A DNA stretch of 64,000 nucleotides, from assembly GCA_035610365.1 (NCBI GenBank), contig CM069433.1, positions 54,612,487 to 54,676,486 of the forward strand. The letters are read 5' to 3'. The stretch comes from Aquatica leii. Lineage: Eukaryota; Arthropoda; Insecta; Coleoptera; Lampyridae. The notes below the pieces were generated by a model that was not told the DNA's origin, did no database searches, and saw nothing but the letters and a program-made list of their open reading frames with translations. Made by a program: the position numbers and the translations under genes. Positions within the stretch are counted from its first letter, which is position 1; the number at the start of each line of letters is the position of its first letter. Positions 48,290 through 61,047 of the stretch are shown one piece after another.

Positions 48290-49540
48290 TTAAATTTCGG
48301 CTATGTTATTGACTATCCAGTTTATATACCGTGCAACTCTTGTATACACACCGGGATATCCCTTTTTACCACAACCTCTTCCCCGAGATACGATACCTTC
48401 TTGATACCATTGTGATGTATCGTCTACGTAAGTTCTCATTAATGGCCCACCGGAATCACCTTTACAGGCATCTTTTCCTTCCACACCTCCTGCACATACC
48501 TGATTTGGAGTAATACTTGTTAACGAAGAAACTGTTTTAATGCATTCTGAATTGGCAATTAAAGGAATCTCAATTTTTGATTTAATATCAGCTTGAGATC
48601 CTATAAACCAAATAAACAAACTTATGATAACAAGTTAAAAATAAAAATACCGTCTTCGGTGGCTCCCCACCCGCAAACTGTCATAATACTTCCCACCGGA
48701 GGCGGAGGAATATTTATCGGTGGAAGACAAATAGGTCGAATAAAATCTTTATAAATTAAGTATTATTATGTGTATTCTGATACCACACTAGTACTCACCT
48801 GTATATGCAACATCTTTGTCCATTCGTAGAAGACCTAAGTCATTGTTACCAGTTTTTGAATTAAAATATGGATGAGGTATTTGTTCTTCTACTAGGCGAT
48901 CTACTACAGGATCGGCACAGTTATAAATTGCTACATGCTGCACGCAATCTTCTACTGTAGAAAGTTTCCATTCTCCTAATCGTACTCCAGTTCTTTGAAA
49001 AGTTGATTTACATGTTATTATTATTTTGCCTTATACATACTTACAATGTAAGGGGTTGAGGGTCCGTTAATATACAATGCGCCGCTGTCATAACATATCG
49101 ATTATTTATCAATGTTCCTCCACATTTAAATCCAACATCGACATTTTTATCATCTTTATATCTAATTAAAGCCATCCATGGAAATTCGTCAATTGCGGCA
49201 ACTGTTGCTCCAATTAATCTTTGAGCCTCTCGTTCAATGCCACATAATGTTCTGTTAGGTAAAGTGTTTCCAGAGATTAGTTCTAACCCTGGAGGTCTTT
49301 TTCCTATAGAGTTGACAGGAGGCCGTTTTGTAAAAATAGAAAAATACGGTGGTTCCGTAGTATAAGCAAATGTTCCACAACAAACTAAAGGTTCTGTATC
49401 ATACCCGCATTGAGATTTTTGAGCAAAATCAATTGCACTTTCATTTCTAGTAGTTATTGCGTCTCTGATTATGTGGCAAGAAGTAACAGGAGTGCATATA
49501 GCTGATTCTTTATTAGGAGTTATACAAGGTACGCCTCGTT
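48290..49540 (-). CDS. CLIP-domain serine protease (gene B), exons 2-5
   Basis: Secreted trypsin-like protease zymogen of the CLIPB kind, expected to act in an extracellular immune or developmental cascade. Exons on -: 49045-49540, 48799-48992, 48651-48746, 48290-48600, with introns of 50-52 bp in the same phases as gene A (the fourth exon is 96 bp in both). Exon 2 encodes a six-Cys CLIP domain (RGVPCITPNKESAICTP ... SQCGYDTEPLVCCG), a linker, and the activation site AQRLIGAT. The catalytic residues are all present: His in MTAAHC, Asp in NNDLGLL, Ser in GDSGGPL. S1 Asp in GKDAC predicts cleavage after Arg/Lys. Exon 2 begins in phase 1, so a first exon ending in phase 1 is needed: the candidate at 63664-63721 fits and gives 384 residues; the nearer one at 50303-50353 does not join directly. 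Confidence 0.93.
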
Positions 49541-49544
49541 CTAA

Positions 49545-50300
49545 AACAATGTTGTGTTTTATATTTCATAATTTCTATATACAATATTACTTATATAAAG
49601 TAATTATGTGTATACTAATATAATTATAATTTTAAACAATTTTAAAGTAACATAAAAAGTTGAAATTATACTATATGGTGTGTAGACCAACAAAGGTTCA
49701 AAGATTAATTTGCGAAAAATTCGTAAAATAAAAAGAATAAAAAAGATTGTTTTCATCAAAATAGTAGAATACACTAAAACTTTAAGCAAAGTCGATTTTT
49801 TTGAGCAAAAAATTAAATTTGGATTGTTAACACATCGGGATAGTACGTTTTTTATAACTACACATACAATTTTTTTTAATTTTTCTATAGAAAATCATAC
49901 ATTTTCTTGATGTGATAATACATGAAATTAAATCTATTTTTTGTAATTTTATATTTATAATTTTTACATTACTACTATATATGTATGCTATTTTTTAATA
50001 AAAAAAGCGGAAGTAAATATTCTTTTACACAATATAAAATATATTAAAGTAATTAAGGAAGGAACTTTAACATATTCATTAAATTAATACTAAGTATCAC
50101 AAACTACACGATAAGTTTCGTTCTTATTAAAACTGATTTTTAATAAAGCCCAATCAATAAAAAATGAAAACAAAGTTAGTGTCTACCACACTGTTCAAAT
50201 AGAGTAGTAATTAAGATTAGCGTACTGCCACACATACACTGAAACAAATTTTGTGAAAAATATAAGATGACAGTTTATTTTGTAATAACTTAAAATACTT
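49545..50300. other. A+T-rich stretch upstream of gene B exon 2
   Basis: Probably intronic. On - a 52-nt stretch bounded by TTTCAG (about 50239) and a donor-like GGTAGAC could act as a mini-exon linking 50303-50353 to exon 2 in frame, but it encodes nothing recognisable. Confidence 0.3.
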
Positions 50301-50302
50301 AC

Positions 50303-50353
50303 TATAGTGGTAAACAAATAAAAAAGGATCCACGTAAGAACACTTTTATGCAT
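50303..50353 (-). CDS. Alternative first exon candidate of gene B
   Basis: ATG at 50353 opens MHKSVLTWILFYLFTTI, a plausible signal peptide, ending at a strong donor (ATA then GTAAGTATT). The exon ends in phase 0 while gene B exon 2 starts in phase 1, so direct splicing would shift the frame; an extra exon would be needed. It lies 86 bp from the BEL/Pao insertion, so any local promoter is cut by that element. Confidence 0.3.
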
Positions 50354-50438
50354 AATTCCGTCTCTTGCGGCGCCGATTAGGCTACAGTAGCGTACGATCA
50401 GTTACACGTTTACTTAAGGTTTTTAACGCTATTATTTT

Positions 50439-50988
50439 TGTTCAGAACTTTTTATATTTTTATTGTTAAGTATTTAAATTATATATAAGCAAATTTCTTC
50501 TTTAGTCAGCGGTTCTATTTTATTACAAAGGGGCCGACATCACGACGTCGGACCTACTACAAATCCGCTGTTTTGAACGTGCCACTCACAAAAGGTGCAT
50601 GCAGCCGTTTTAAGCAGATTATTGTAAATTTTGTTGCAGTAGGATTTAAATTAAGACTTGTTGGCGTCTTCTCAAATTATAAGTCAACCCTTGTTAATTT
50701 AGGTTGATGACCTGTATCCCACTCACTATTTTTGCTACCACATTTTGTATATATACTTTAAGATGTTCTTTAGAAAATATAATTTTTTTTACGCGTTACC
50801 GAGCAGTCGCTTATTTATAATTATCCAGTAAATTACCGCCAATTTTTTCTTACTTGTTTTGTAAATAATTAGTGTAAAATAAATTTGTTTAGTGCTTTAC
50901 CAGACTTTTATTACAAGATTTATTTACACGAAGATAAAGTGAAGTGCAGCAGCAAACCACAGTATCTTTACCCTGCTGCATTCGAACA
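50439..50988 (+). repeat. 5' LTR of the BEL/Pao element
   Basis: 550 bp, starts TGTTCAGAAC and ends GCATTCGAACA. It contains a short CpG-bearing segment (CACGACGTCGGACC) and an AATAAA-like word near its 3' part. Confidence 0.95.
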
Positions 50989-53900
50989 TTTTGATCCGTC
51001 GAGCAGGATATACTTAATACAGTCCACGAATCCACAAGTTACCGTTACCGAAAAAAAATTGGCGAATTGCTTCCCGAAGCAATTAGAGTAGCAGAATTAC
51101 TAAGGTTAGTGTGCCACACTTTTTATCCAATTTACCGTTATTTTTACCTTTATTGCTTATAATTTGTGTTAACAATGGCGTCGTTAAAAGATTTGAAATT
51201 TCAAAGAAGTCAATTAAAATCACGTATTACCAGATTAAACAACTCATTCTTAGAGATTTCTCAAAAGGATACAATTACAAGTCAAGATATTGATAAATTA
51301 CAGGAACGACTATCTAGCAGTGAACGTTCCCTTTAGAGTTTGAAAAATTACATGTAAATATCTTAAATATAGATTCAACAAACGCGGATGCTCACGAATT
51401 AGAATTTGAAACATTTGATCAGGCTTACTTTGATACAATCAGTAAAGTTAGAGGTTTTATAGCTCGTTCACAAATAACCGCATCTAATTCAAAGATTAAT
51501 ATTACACCCGCTAGTTGTACCGAGATTGCCTTTAATGTACCGGAAATCCCACTTTGTACCTTTAGTGGTGAATTCCAAGACTGGTTAGAATTTCGCGACA
51601 GTTTTGATTCGCTTATAGACAGTAACCCGCGATTATCCAAAGCTCAAAAATTGTACCATTTACGTGCGGCGTTAAGAGGGCCCGCACTTCACTCAATTAG
51701 ATCTCTGCAAATTACCGACGATAATTACGAAGTAGCTTTAAAGATTTTGCGCAACCGTTTTGAAAGAAAAGATTTAATAATTAAAAATAATCTCAAGGCC
51801 TTATTTAATTTAGAAAGTTTTCAAAAGGATACTCATGCGATTGTACAAAGGTTTTTAGACGATGTCATCAAAATTGTAGAATGTTTGAAAAGATATGATC
51901 AACCAACAATTGATATGCTTCTCATTTACATAATTACCGCTAAATTTAGTCATGTCACGAGAAATGAATGGGAGCAGCTTACTCCAAAGGGAGAATTTCA
52001 CACTTACGCAGATTTAATAGAATTCTTAGAAAAAAGGTGTCATAAATTAGGTTCATTAGAAGTTAACAAACCAAATCAAAATTTATTCCAATTAAGTAAC
52101 AGTAAACACCAACATGTAAAGCAAACGTCGAAATCATATTTTACGTCAAACAATCAGCCTGCAAAATGTCCGATTTGTGAAGATACTACCCATCAAATTT
52201 ATTCTTGTACAAAATTTCTTAATTTAAACCATGAACAAAAATCGGAAGAAGTAAAGCGATTAAAATTGTGTTTTAACTGTTTAAAGAAAGGACATTCTGT
52301 TCATAATTGCAAGCTTCAGCTGTGTAGAAAATGTAAACGCAGGCACAATGTACTTTTACACAGAGATACGGATACAAATCAAGAATCCGTGGTTACTCCG
52401 GTACAGCCTAGTGTTAGTGAAGAGCACGCAATTACCCATGTCAATCACTCGCTTTCTAATAATAACCATTTCTCACAAACCATTTTATCAACAGCGTCTG
52501 TCTTTGTTTACGACAGCAGAGGTCAACAATTCACCTGTCGAGCGCTACTGGACCCTGGGTCGCAATCTTGTTTTATTACCACAGAATTGTTTGAAAAATT
52601 AAATTTACCTAAAAATAAGTGCTCATTAAGTATTTGTGGAATTAATCAAACACTTTCTAACGTGCGTTTTAATTCAAATATTACAATTAAATCAAGGATC
52701 AACAATTTTACATCACCTGTCACTTGTTTAATTTTAGATCAAATTACTGACCAATTACCTAATATAAGCTTTGATTTAGCTGATTTACACATTCCTTCTC
52801 ACTTACCACTAGCTGACCCTGAATGTAATATTTCGGGAAAGGTAGACTTGTTACTAGGAGCTGGAATATTTTGGAGATTACTTTGTGCAGGTTGTCATAA
52901 CTTAGGGAAATATAAACCAATGTTACAGAAAACGTTACTTGGCTGGGTTTTAGGTGGCAATTTTAGCATAAATATAAACGAAACCGTAACCAAATCAGTT
53001 GCTTGTTTTAGCTCCGCGATAAATGAGTCACTTTCAGACAAAATTGAAAAATTTTGGACGATAGAAGAAGTAAACAACTCTTTTAATAAGTTATCACCGG
53101 ACGAGCTCCATTGTGAGCAACATTTTTTAGATACAACTACGCGTTCGAGCGACGGCAGATTTATAGTAAACATACCTTTCAAATCGAATTTAGATGAAAT
53201 AGGCAAATCTAGGGAATCCGCAATTAAACGATTTTATTCATTAGAGAAAAAACTAAGCAAAGATTTACAAACAAAACGCGAGTATTCCAATTTTTACATG
53301 AATATGAAAATTTAGGGCATATGACAAAATTAGGCGAAGGCGACAATATTACGATATCTAATCCCCATTATTATTTACCCCACCACGCCGTCATAAAACA
53401 AAATAGTATTACCACGAAACTGAGAGTAGTCTTTGATGGATCATCAAAAACGTCCACCGGGTTGTCATTAAATAATGTCCAATATGCTGGTCCAAATATT
53501 TTAAATGATATATTCACAATTCTACTACGATTTCGTCAACATCGTTACATTATAACTGCAGACGTTGCCAAAATGTACCGACAAATCCTAGTAAATGAAA
53601 GTCAGAGAAAGATGCAATTAATTGTTTGGCGAGATAAGGAGCAAGATTCCATTAGTACTTATCAACTTAACACAATCACCTATGGCACTGCTTCTGCATC
53701 CTTCCTATCATCACGTTGTTTGCATCAATTGTCAAATGATTACTATGAAACTCACCCTCAAGCTTCTCGTGTTATAAAGGAAGATTTCTTTGTCGATGAC
53801 TTGTTGACAGGTAGCGATTCAATTAGTAAAATCATAAAAATTCAAAATGAAGTTACATGTATTTTAAAAACAGCAGGTTTTGAATTAAGAAAGTGGAACT

Positions 53901-56413
53901 CTAATAGTAAAGAGGTGTTACAATCAATTAGTAATAAATCTAACTGCGCTGTACTTAATAACGCTGTTCATCTTTTTGCGGAAGACGATATTGAAAATAA
54001 AACCCTAGGAATTTTATGGTGCCCGAGTAGTGACGAATTAATGTATAACATAAACTTGACAAACGGATCAAAGCACATTACAAAACGAACAATTTTATCA
54101 TCCATTGCTCAAATTTTTGACCCTCTAGGATTATTAAGTCCAGTTATCATTATTCCTAAAATTATAATGCAAAGGCTGTGGCAGATGCAACTATCCTGGG
54201 ACGAATCAATCCCATTAGATTTGCACACAATGTGGGTCAATTTTCGTGACCAATTACCATATTTGAAAGACCTACGCATAAATCGATTTACTAATTGTTC
54301 AGATTCTTGTCTTTTAGAACTTCACGGTTTCTCTGATGCCTCAGAGCGAGCATATGGAGCGTGCATTTACGTAAAATCAGTCGATGTTTCAGGGAATTGT
54401 CACATATCATTGATGTGTGCAAAATCACGAGTAGCTCCGTTAAAGAGTATTTCTTTACCCCGCTTAGAGTTGTGTGGTGCGCTTCTCTTAGCAAATTTAA
54501 TGGACAAGTTACTGAGCACTACGCATTTAAAATTCAATAACATTTTTTATTGGTGTGACTCAACAATCACCCTTGGTTGGATAAAATCACCTCCAAACAA
54601 ATGGAAAACTTTTGTGTCAAACCGCGTAGCGGAGATCCAACATTTATCTAATCCCAATCAATGGCATCATGTAAATACCCAAAATAACCCTGCAGATCTC
54701 GTGTCGCGAGGTATTCAGCCAAAGGAAATAATATTAAATAATTTATGGTGGAAGGGGCCTTTGTGGTTACATAATAATGACCCAGTTTACCCAAATCAAT
54801 CGCTCATCACTGATGATTTGAACCTAGAAGCCCGCAAGGTAATAACACTCGTAGCATCAAATAGCACTCTATTAGATTGTCTAGTTAATAAATACTCGAG
54901 ATTGACCAAGTTACTAAGAATTCTTGCTTACGTTATGAGATTTATTAATAATAGCACTAAAAAACACGATATAAAAAAGGGACCTCTTCAAATAAACGAA
55001 TTAGATAAGGCATTACTATTACTAATCAAACACGCGCAAAATAAAGGCCTATCCCAAGAAATTCATTGTTTAACGAACAAAAGGACAATTAATTGTAAAT
55101 CTTCAATCTTATCGTTAAATCCATTCCTAGACGGCAATAATATTTTGAGAGTTGGAGGTAGGATTCAAAATTCAAACTTTGATTACGAGAAAGCTCATCC
55201 CATAATTTTACCAAAGTCAGATAGGTTAACTTATTTAATAATAAAAAATGAACACCTTCGTTCATTACACCTTGGTGCTAACTCATTGTTAGCTTTATTA
55301 CGCGATAGATATTGGCCTGTATCCGGTAAAAATATTGTTAAACGAGTCATCCGCGAATGTATTGTCTGTTTTAGAGTTGCTCCAAAGGTATTGCAACCCA
55401 TCATGGGTAACCTCCCGGAAACGCGTATAAAACCTGCTCCCCCATTTTACAACTGCGGCTTAGATTACGCTGGGCCAATCTCATTAAAAAACAAGTCTGG
55501 TAGAGGAGCAAGGCTGATCAAAGCGTATATTTGTATTTTTGTATGTTTCACAACTAAGGCTATTCACTTAGAATTAGTAACAAATTTAACTGCCGAAGCT
55601 TTTTTAGGCGCTCTAAAAAGGTTCTTTGCTAGAAGGGGACAACCACTGAATATTTACTCAGATAATGGTAAAAATTTTAAAGGTGCTAACGCCCAACTTT
55701 GTGAATTGTATTCCTTTGTTGAAAATAATGAGAATGAAATTGTCAATAGTTTAGCCAACGATAAAATTAGCTGGCATTTCATTCCGCCTCGCTCCCCAAA
55801 CTTTGGAGGATTGTGGGAGGCGGGAGTCAAAAGTGTAAAATATCATTTAAAGAGAGTCGAAATTGTCATTTTGATTTTGAGGTGTATTCCACATTATTAA
55901 CGCAAATTGAGGCAGTGTTGAATTCCCGACCTCTAAGCCCCTATCATCAGATCCAAACGATCATACCCCCCTGACCCCGGCACACTTTCTAATTGGAAGA
56001 AGATTAACTGCACCACCTGAACCAAACCTAAAAGATGTAGCCAGCAACCGGCTAAGCCAACATCAACATGCGCAAAAAATAATCCAACACTTCTGGGAGC
56101 GCTGGAGTAAAGAGTACATTAGCGAGCTTCAGTCCAGGTCCAAGTGGAAAGTTTCCACTACCGTGCTTACTAATGGAGAACTTGTCGTTGTTAAGGAGGA
56201 CGACTTACCGCCACTAAAGTGGCAATTAGGACGCGTGGTCCAGTTACATCCTGGTAAAGATGGAGTCACACGTGTAGTGTCAGTGAGGTTCGCGAGTGGA
56301 AGAATTTTAAAACGTCCGGTAAATAGATTGTGTGTTTTGCCAATGAGCAACTGTGATTAGATTTTAGTTTCTTATGAACTTTAGAAAGTCAAGCCTTTCT
56401 AGGCGGGAGATTA

Positions 56414-56963
56414 TGTTCAGAACTTTTTATATTTTTATTGTTAAGTATTTAAATTATATATAAGCAAATTTCTTCTTTAGTCAGCGGTTCTATTTTATTA
56501 CAAAGGGGCCGACATCACGACGTCGGACCTACTACAAATCCGCTGTTTTGAACGTGCCACTCACAAAAGGTGCATGCAGCCGTTTTAAGCAGATTATTGT
56601 AAATTTTGTTGCAGTAGGATTTAAATTAAGACTTGTTGGCGTCTTCTCAAATTATAAGTCAACCCTTGTTAATTTAGGTTGATGACCTGTATCCCACTCA
56701 CTATTTTTGCTACCACATTTTGTATATATACTTTAAGATGTTCTTTAGAAAATATAATTTTTTTTACGCGTTACCGAGCAGTCGCTTATTTATAATTATC
56801 CAGTAAATTACCGCCAATTTTTTCTTACTTGTTTTGTAAATAATTAGTGTAAAATAAATTTGTTTAGTGCTTTACCAGACTTTTATTACAAGATTTATTT
56901 ACACGAAGATAAAGTGAAGTGCAGCAGCAAACCACAGTATCTTTACCCTGCTGCATTCGAACA
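56414..56963 (+). repeat. 3' LTR of the BEL/Pao element
   Basis: 550 bp, the same as 50439-50988 as far as can be read by eye; followed by the ATTTT target duplication. Confidence 0.95.
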
Positions 56964-56969
56964 ATTTTA

Positions 56970-58070
56970 TTGTGCGATTGTTTATGTAGAAAAAAACTAC
57001 TTTAATTTAAATTAATACTAAGGTAACAAAGTTATTATCCGTATTATTACTATTATTGTTAATAAAATGTTGAATACTTTTTCTTACGTAGACTGCAGAT
57101 TATTAATGTTTGAAAAAAAGGAGAAGTAATGACGAGTGTAACACTCAGAATAAGTTAAAAAAAAATAATGATGCTATTGTAGTACCTCTTACTTTGAATG
57201 AAAGTTCTATGACGTCCATTGAGATAACTGTAACTGTATTAAATTCATCTATCCTAAGCGTATAAAGTATTTACTCCGAGAAAAACCAACCGGAAGACGA
57301 TTTTAACATCAAACGCAACTGGATGGACCACGTTTCAGAAAGCCGAACATGAAGTTGACCTAAATAGTCAAGATCGTGAAAACATACGTGAAATACTAAT
57401 TTCCCATTTTTTAAATCAAAAACGAACAATAAATAACATTTTTTGTCACATTTAGCTAAAGAAGTTGTAAAATTAATACCAAACAAGAAAAGAACAACCT
57501 ACTTTGTCAAACCAGTAAGTAAAAAAAAAAATCAATCAATCAAATAGCAAACCTCAGGTTGCGCAAGGAAAATTAGTAGATTAGTATGGAAACAGAGACG
57601 AACCCTGTAATATAGCGATCTTCAAGCCACCACTCAGAAGCCTCATCAAAGATCGATGGTAACATTTAAATAATTGTAATACAATTTTTATTTTTTGTTT
57701 TAAACATTACACTAGTAGAATAAATCCGTTTTTCAAATGTAACAAATTTGTTTTTTCAAAAACAGTAAACGTTTAGATTTTGGCACAAAAATGTTTTATA
57801 ATCACTATAAGATAATAAAATGTCGACGTACAATAAAACGAATTGGATTCGTTTAATAAATGCCTTAACGATGTGTTGGGAGAGTGTCACGTTGGTGCTT
57901 AACAAAAAACAATTTTGGAAAGTAAAATAAATTGATGGTTTTGAAATAAATAAATAAATTTTAGTTCTTGAATGGCATTTTTTGTATATTTCTTAGAGAA
58001 TACCGTTGAACGTTAATGATTATGAGTTTTTAATTAAGCGGCGGTGATTGTTTAACAAGTTTTTAGAAGT
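56970..58070. other. Noncoding stretch right of BEL/Pao
   Basis: No gene recognised. Probably intron 1 of gene B if the distant exon is correct. Confidence 0.35.
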
Positions 58071-58071
58071 G

Positions 58072-58145
58072 GCAGCTACAGGATTTGAACCACGGACCCT
58101 CGGCGTAATGGAATACCATTAGACACTCTACACCACGGCGGATTG
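58072..58145 (-). repeat. tRNA-derived SINE fragment (or degenerate tRNA)
   Basis: The minus reading contains an A-box-like TGGTGTAGAGTGTC and a near-perfect B box GGTTCAAATCC spaced as in a polymerase III promoter, with CCGAGGGTCCGTGG before the B box. T-stem and acceptor pairing are poor and no CCA-type end or clear anticodon stem can be drawn, so a tRNA-derived SINE head is more likely than a working tRNA gene. No poly(A) tail or target duplication was found. Confidence 0.5.
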
Positions 58146-58149
58146 CTTG

Positions 58150-60340
58150 TAAATTAAAGTTAAAGTATCGCATTCGTACGTTCTTAATGTTTGAAATTTC
58201 AATAAGCAAAAAATACTTTTGTATGCAAAACAAATATTACATTTTTTTAACTTGCAGAACAAAATTATAGAAAACTTGTAAAGTTGTCTAAAAATTTTAC
58301 GACAAAAATTTTAAACCTAATGACAATGCACAAATAATGTTTCTCAGCTGTTTAAGATATATTTGTAGGTTAGAATCCTTAAACAGTGTTTAAAAGAAAG
58401 TTTTTTGCTGGAGTCTTGTATCTTGTAGTTTTTCCATAAACAAAGTTTGCTATGCATGCATACATGTAACTGAAAATCAACAAAGTTTTTGTAAAGCAAA
58501 TGAGGTAAATTTATAACTATGTAAGAATTATTCGTACATAATAAGTATTCTTATTAGGAAAAGAAACTAAGTAAGAGATATTCAAGTCTTTAAAGATCAA
58601 ATATAGTAGTTTGACAAATTTGATTTACGTATCTTAAAGACGACCATTTATTTAATTAAATGTGTATCGTACTCAAGAAGATTTTATCCTCAGACCAAAG
58701 CTATCAAAAACGAGGATTTTAGTTTAGAAAATTAATTACAGAAGTGTACTAGATAACTCAACAAAATTATTTTGCCAAATTGGATTTGATTATAAAAAAA
58801 TATAGTAAAAGGAAATCGTTGTTTGCTAATTTCGCTACTTAACAAAAAAACTATGATTCTTTGTCAGCGAATAATAATGAAGACAACTATAGTCTAAACA
58901 CTACGTATAGGTTTTTACATATGTGTTCGTGTGGTTAAAGGTTTTAAAAACATCAAAAACATTTGGTTACGTGTGTTACCACAAAACGTTTTTAAAATGT
59001 TTAACGTTAAATTAAAAAAAAAAACATTTTTGATAAATTGCACAATTTACGTTTCATAAAATTCAAAACGTAAATATTATTGAAGTGTTATTTATTTCAT
59101 GTTCTAATAAAATTAAATCAATTTTAGATCATAAATGTTTTTGCAACAAGTTTTGAAAATAATTTTGTGTTCTAAGTTTTTTACACTGAAAATACGTTTT
59201 TGATTTGTTTTGAGTGGCTTTATTCTACTAGGGTAATTATTCTAAAATTATCACAAAGTGCCAACGATAGTAAGGTTTGGTGAATTGTGAATTGGTGAAT
59301 AAAGTCCTTCAACATTGTAAAAATTCCTACCAGTTACAAAAGTTAGCCGTTAAAAAATAAGAATCTATTAAAAACTTTTATAATGAATAGCCAATCTTGA
59401 AAGAACAAACAGCCGTTTAACTACTTATTCTTATTAATAATTTTAATCAAGTTTATTTAGAAAATTTTTCAGATATAATTTGATTTCTCTTACTGATAAC
59501 CACGATAATCTTTTTAATTTTTTTTTTAATTTCTTTAAAAAAGAAGAACCAAGTTTTTGTCATTTGAAAAAACTCATCTTGATTTGTTAGACAAAGACAT
59601 AACCTCAAGTAAAAAACACATAATCTTAATTGATTTAAAAAAAATATATGATTTATTGTTCTACATTTTTAGACTCCAAGAAGGCGATTCCACTATTTCT
59701 ACTTTCAAGTTTTTTACCACCACCGAAAAGACGCACACAAATTCAAAAAAACAAACATGGGAAATTTTCCACAACATAATGCAGGGATAGTTTTTTTTAT
59801 TTTAGTTAAATCAATTGGAGATATTGAGATCGCAAAAAATGAAAATACTGAATTAATCTATACTCGTGGACTAACGGCTTAACCATATCTTCTATTGATG
59901 GGTAGTACTTTCACTAACATACTTACTTCATATGTTGTTGTCAATAACTATAGATATAAAAATATCTCAGTTATAGATGCTATTGACTTTTGTTTTAAAG
60001 TGTTTGTGCTAAAGTTGAAATACTTTGTTGTGCTGCAAAGCTCAATATTGGCTCGTTAGTGTAGTTAGTGTGCAAAAAAAGCTCTAGGGTGGCAAAATGA
60101 AAACTAGAAATTCACATAAAACTAAGTGTTCAAAGTCAATTTATATATTAGAACGATTATGCAACAAGTGGAAAAGTTATTTAAATGTCTTGAAATTCAG
60201 TGAAAATTGAAAAAAAAACGATGTTAAAAGTTAATGTCAAATTTGACAGATTACGTAATAAATGTAATACCAACATTATATTTCTGGAGGTTTTTTTATT
60301 TTTTCAAAAAAGAATGTAATTTTATAAAAAGCAACACAAA
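58150..60340. other. A+T-rich noncoding stretch
   Basis: No gene recognised. The + strand open frame at 59557-59790 is Lys/Phe/Thr-rich and without motif. Confidence 0.35.
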
Positions 60341-60342
60341 AA

Positions 60343-60460
60343 ATAATGTACGTTACTCTCGTCGAAAGTATTATAGCATAACTCACTCACATGTAACGCT
60401 CGCGTCGCATTAACCTTCGTTATGCTATGCCTTACTGTCGACTCTTGTTACGTAAATTAC
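60343..60460. repeat. Small palindromic element with CpG-rich loop (P5)
   Basis: The left arm TACGTTACTCTCGTCGAAAG plus TATAGCATAAC is mirrored by GTTATGCTATGCCTTACTGT and CGACTCTTGTTACGTAA. The loop carries ACGCTCGCGTCGC. Similar in design to P1-P3. Confidence 0.65.
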
Positions 60461-61047
60461 TATTTCGAATCTGAACACATATGACTTTCGGTTTAAAAGC
60501 TTATGTATAATATAACTACAAAGCGAGACAATAAAATACCAATTATTCAAGACCTACTGTAATTTTTATTCTATGGTAAAATTTCAAAATTTTGCTTTTT
60601 TTATCTTACAAAACGTTCGCTACATGTCAAGAGTTCTCTCACTATGGATTCGTTATGGTTTGAATGTTTTGAATGCAGTAAAAACTTTTTCTCTTCAGAT
60701 ACTCTTATAAGACGTATAAAAATTATGCATTCTTTTCTTTCAAAGTTTTGATGCAAATAAGAAGGTTGTCATCGACATTTCTCATTTATTTCACAAACTA
60801 CGAATACATATAAATGATTATTTTAAATAACGTTTTTGTTATCTTTACTTGTAGAATAGTATTGTTCATTTTAATTCTTTTTTATGAAATTACGTTTATT
60901 TTTTAAAATTATATTAGTTAGTTTTGTTAGTTGTTATATACACACCAGGTGCGACAGGGAATTCTACATTTTTGAAATTACTGTAAGAAATAAACGGTTG
61001 CGCGGGAGTTGGCAACATTGCTGTTACGTTACTTCCTTCAAAGCGTT

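Larger units (their letters stand above)
50439..56963 (+). mobile_element. BEL/Pao LTR retrotransposon, nearly whole
   Basis: Young BEL/Pao element of 6525 bp on +. LTRs of 550 bp (50439-50988 and 56414-56963) look identical by eye. Five-base ATTTT repeats flank it (50434-50438 and 56964-56968). A purine tract GGCGGGAGA lies just before the 3' LTR. Parts in order: gag from about 51.18 kb, with zinc knuckles (about 52.16-52.36 kb); protease with LLDPGSQSCF (about 52.55 kb); reverse transcriptase (about 53.35-54.0 kb) with FFVDDLLTG; RNase H (about 54.3-54.75 kb); integrase zinc finger (about 55.25-55.4 kb); integrase core (DYAGPI, YSDNGKNFKGA); and a C-terminal domain ending about 56.36 kb. 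No envelope seen. Coding is nearly continuous, with about three or four breaks. It inserted into the gene B locus in the opposite orientation to the gene. Confidence 0.96.

Noticed and set aside
50353-50438. Clear core promoter for the nearer gene B start
   Set aside because: Only 86 bp remain before the BEL/Pao LTR and no convincing TATA or initiator could be identified.
58072-58145. A functional tRNA gene on the minus strand
   Set aside because: The B box is good, but acceptor, T-stem and anticodon stem do not pair, so it was called a tRNA-derived SINE fragment.
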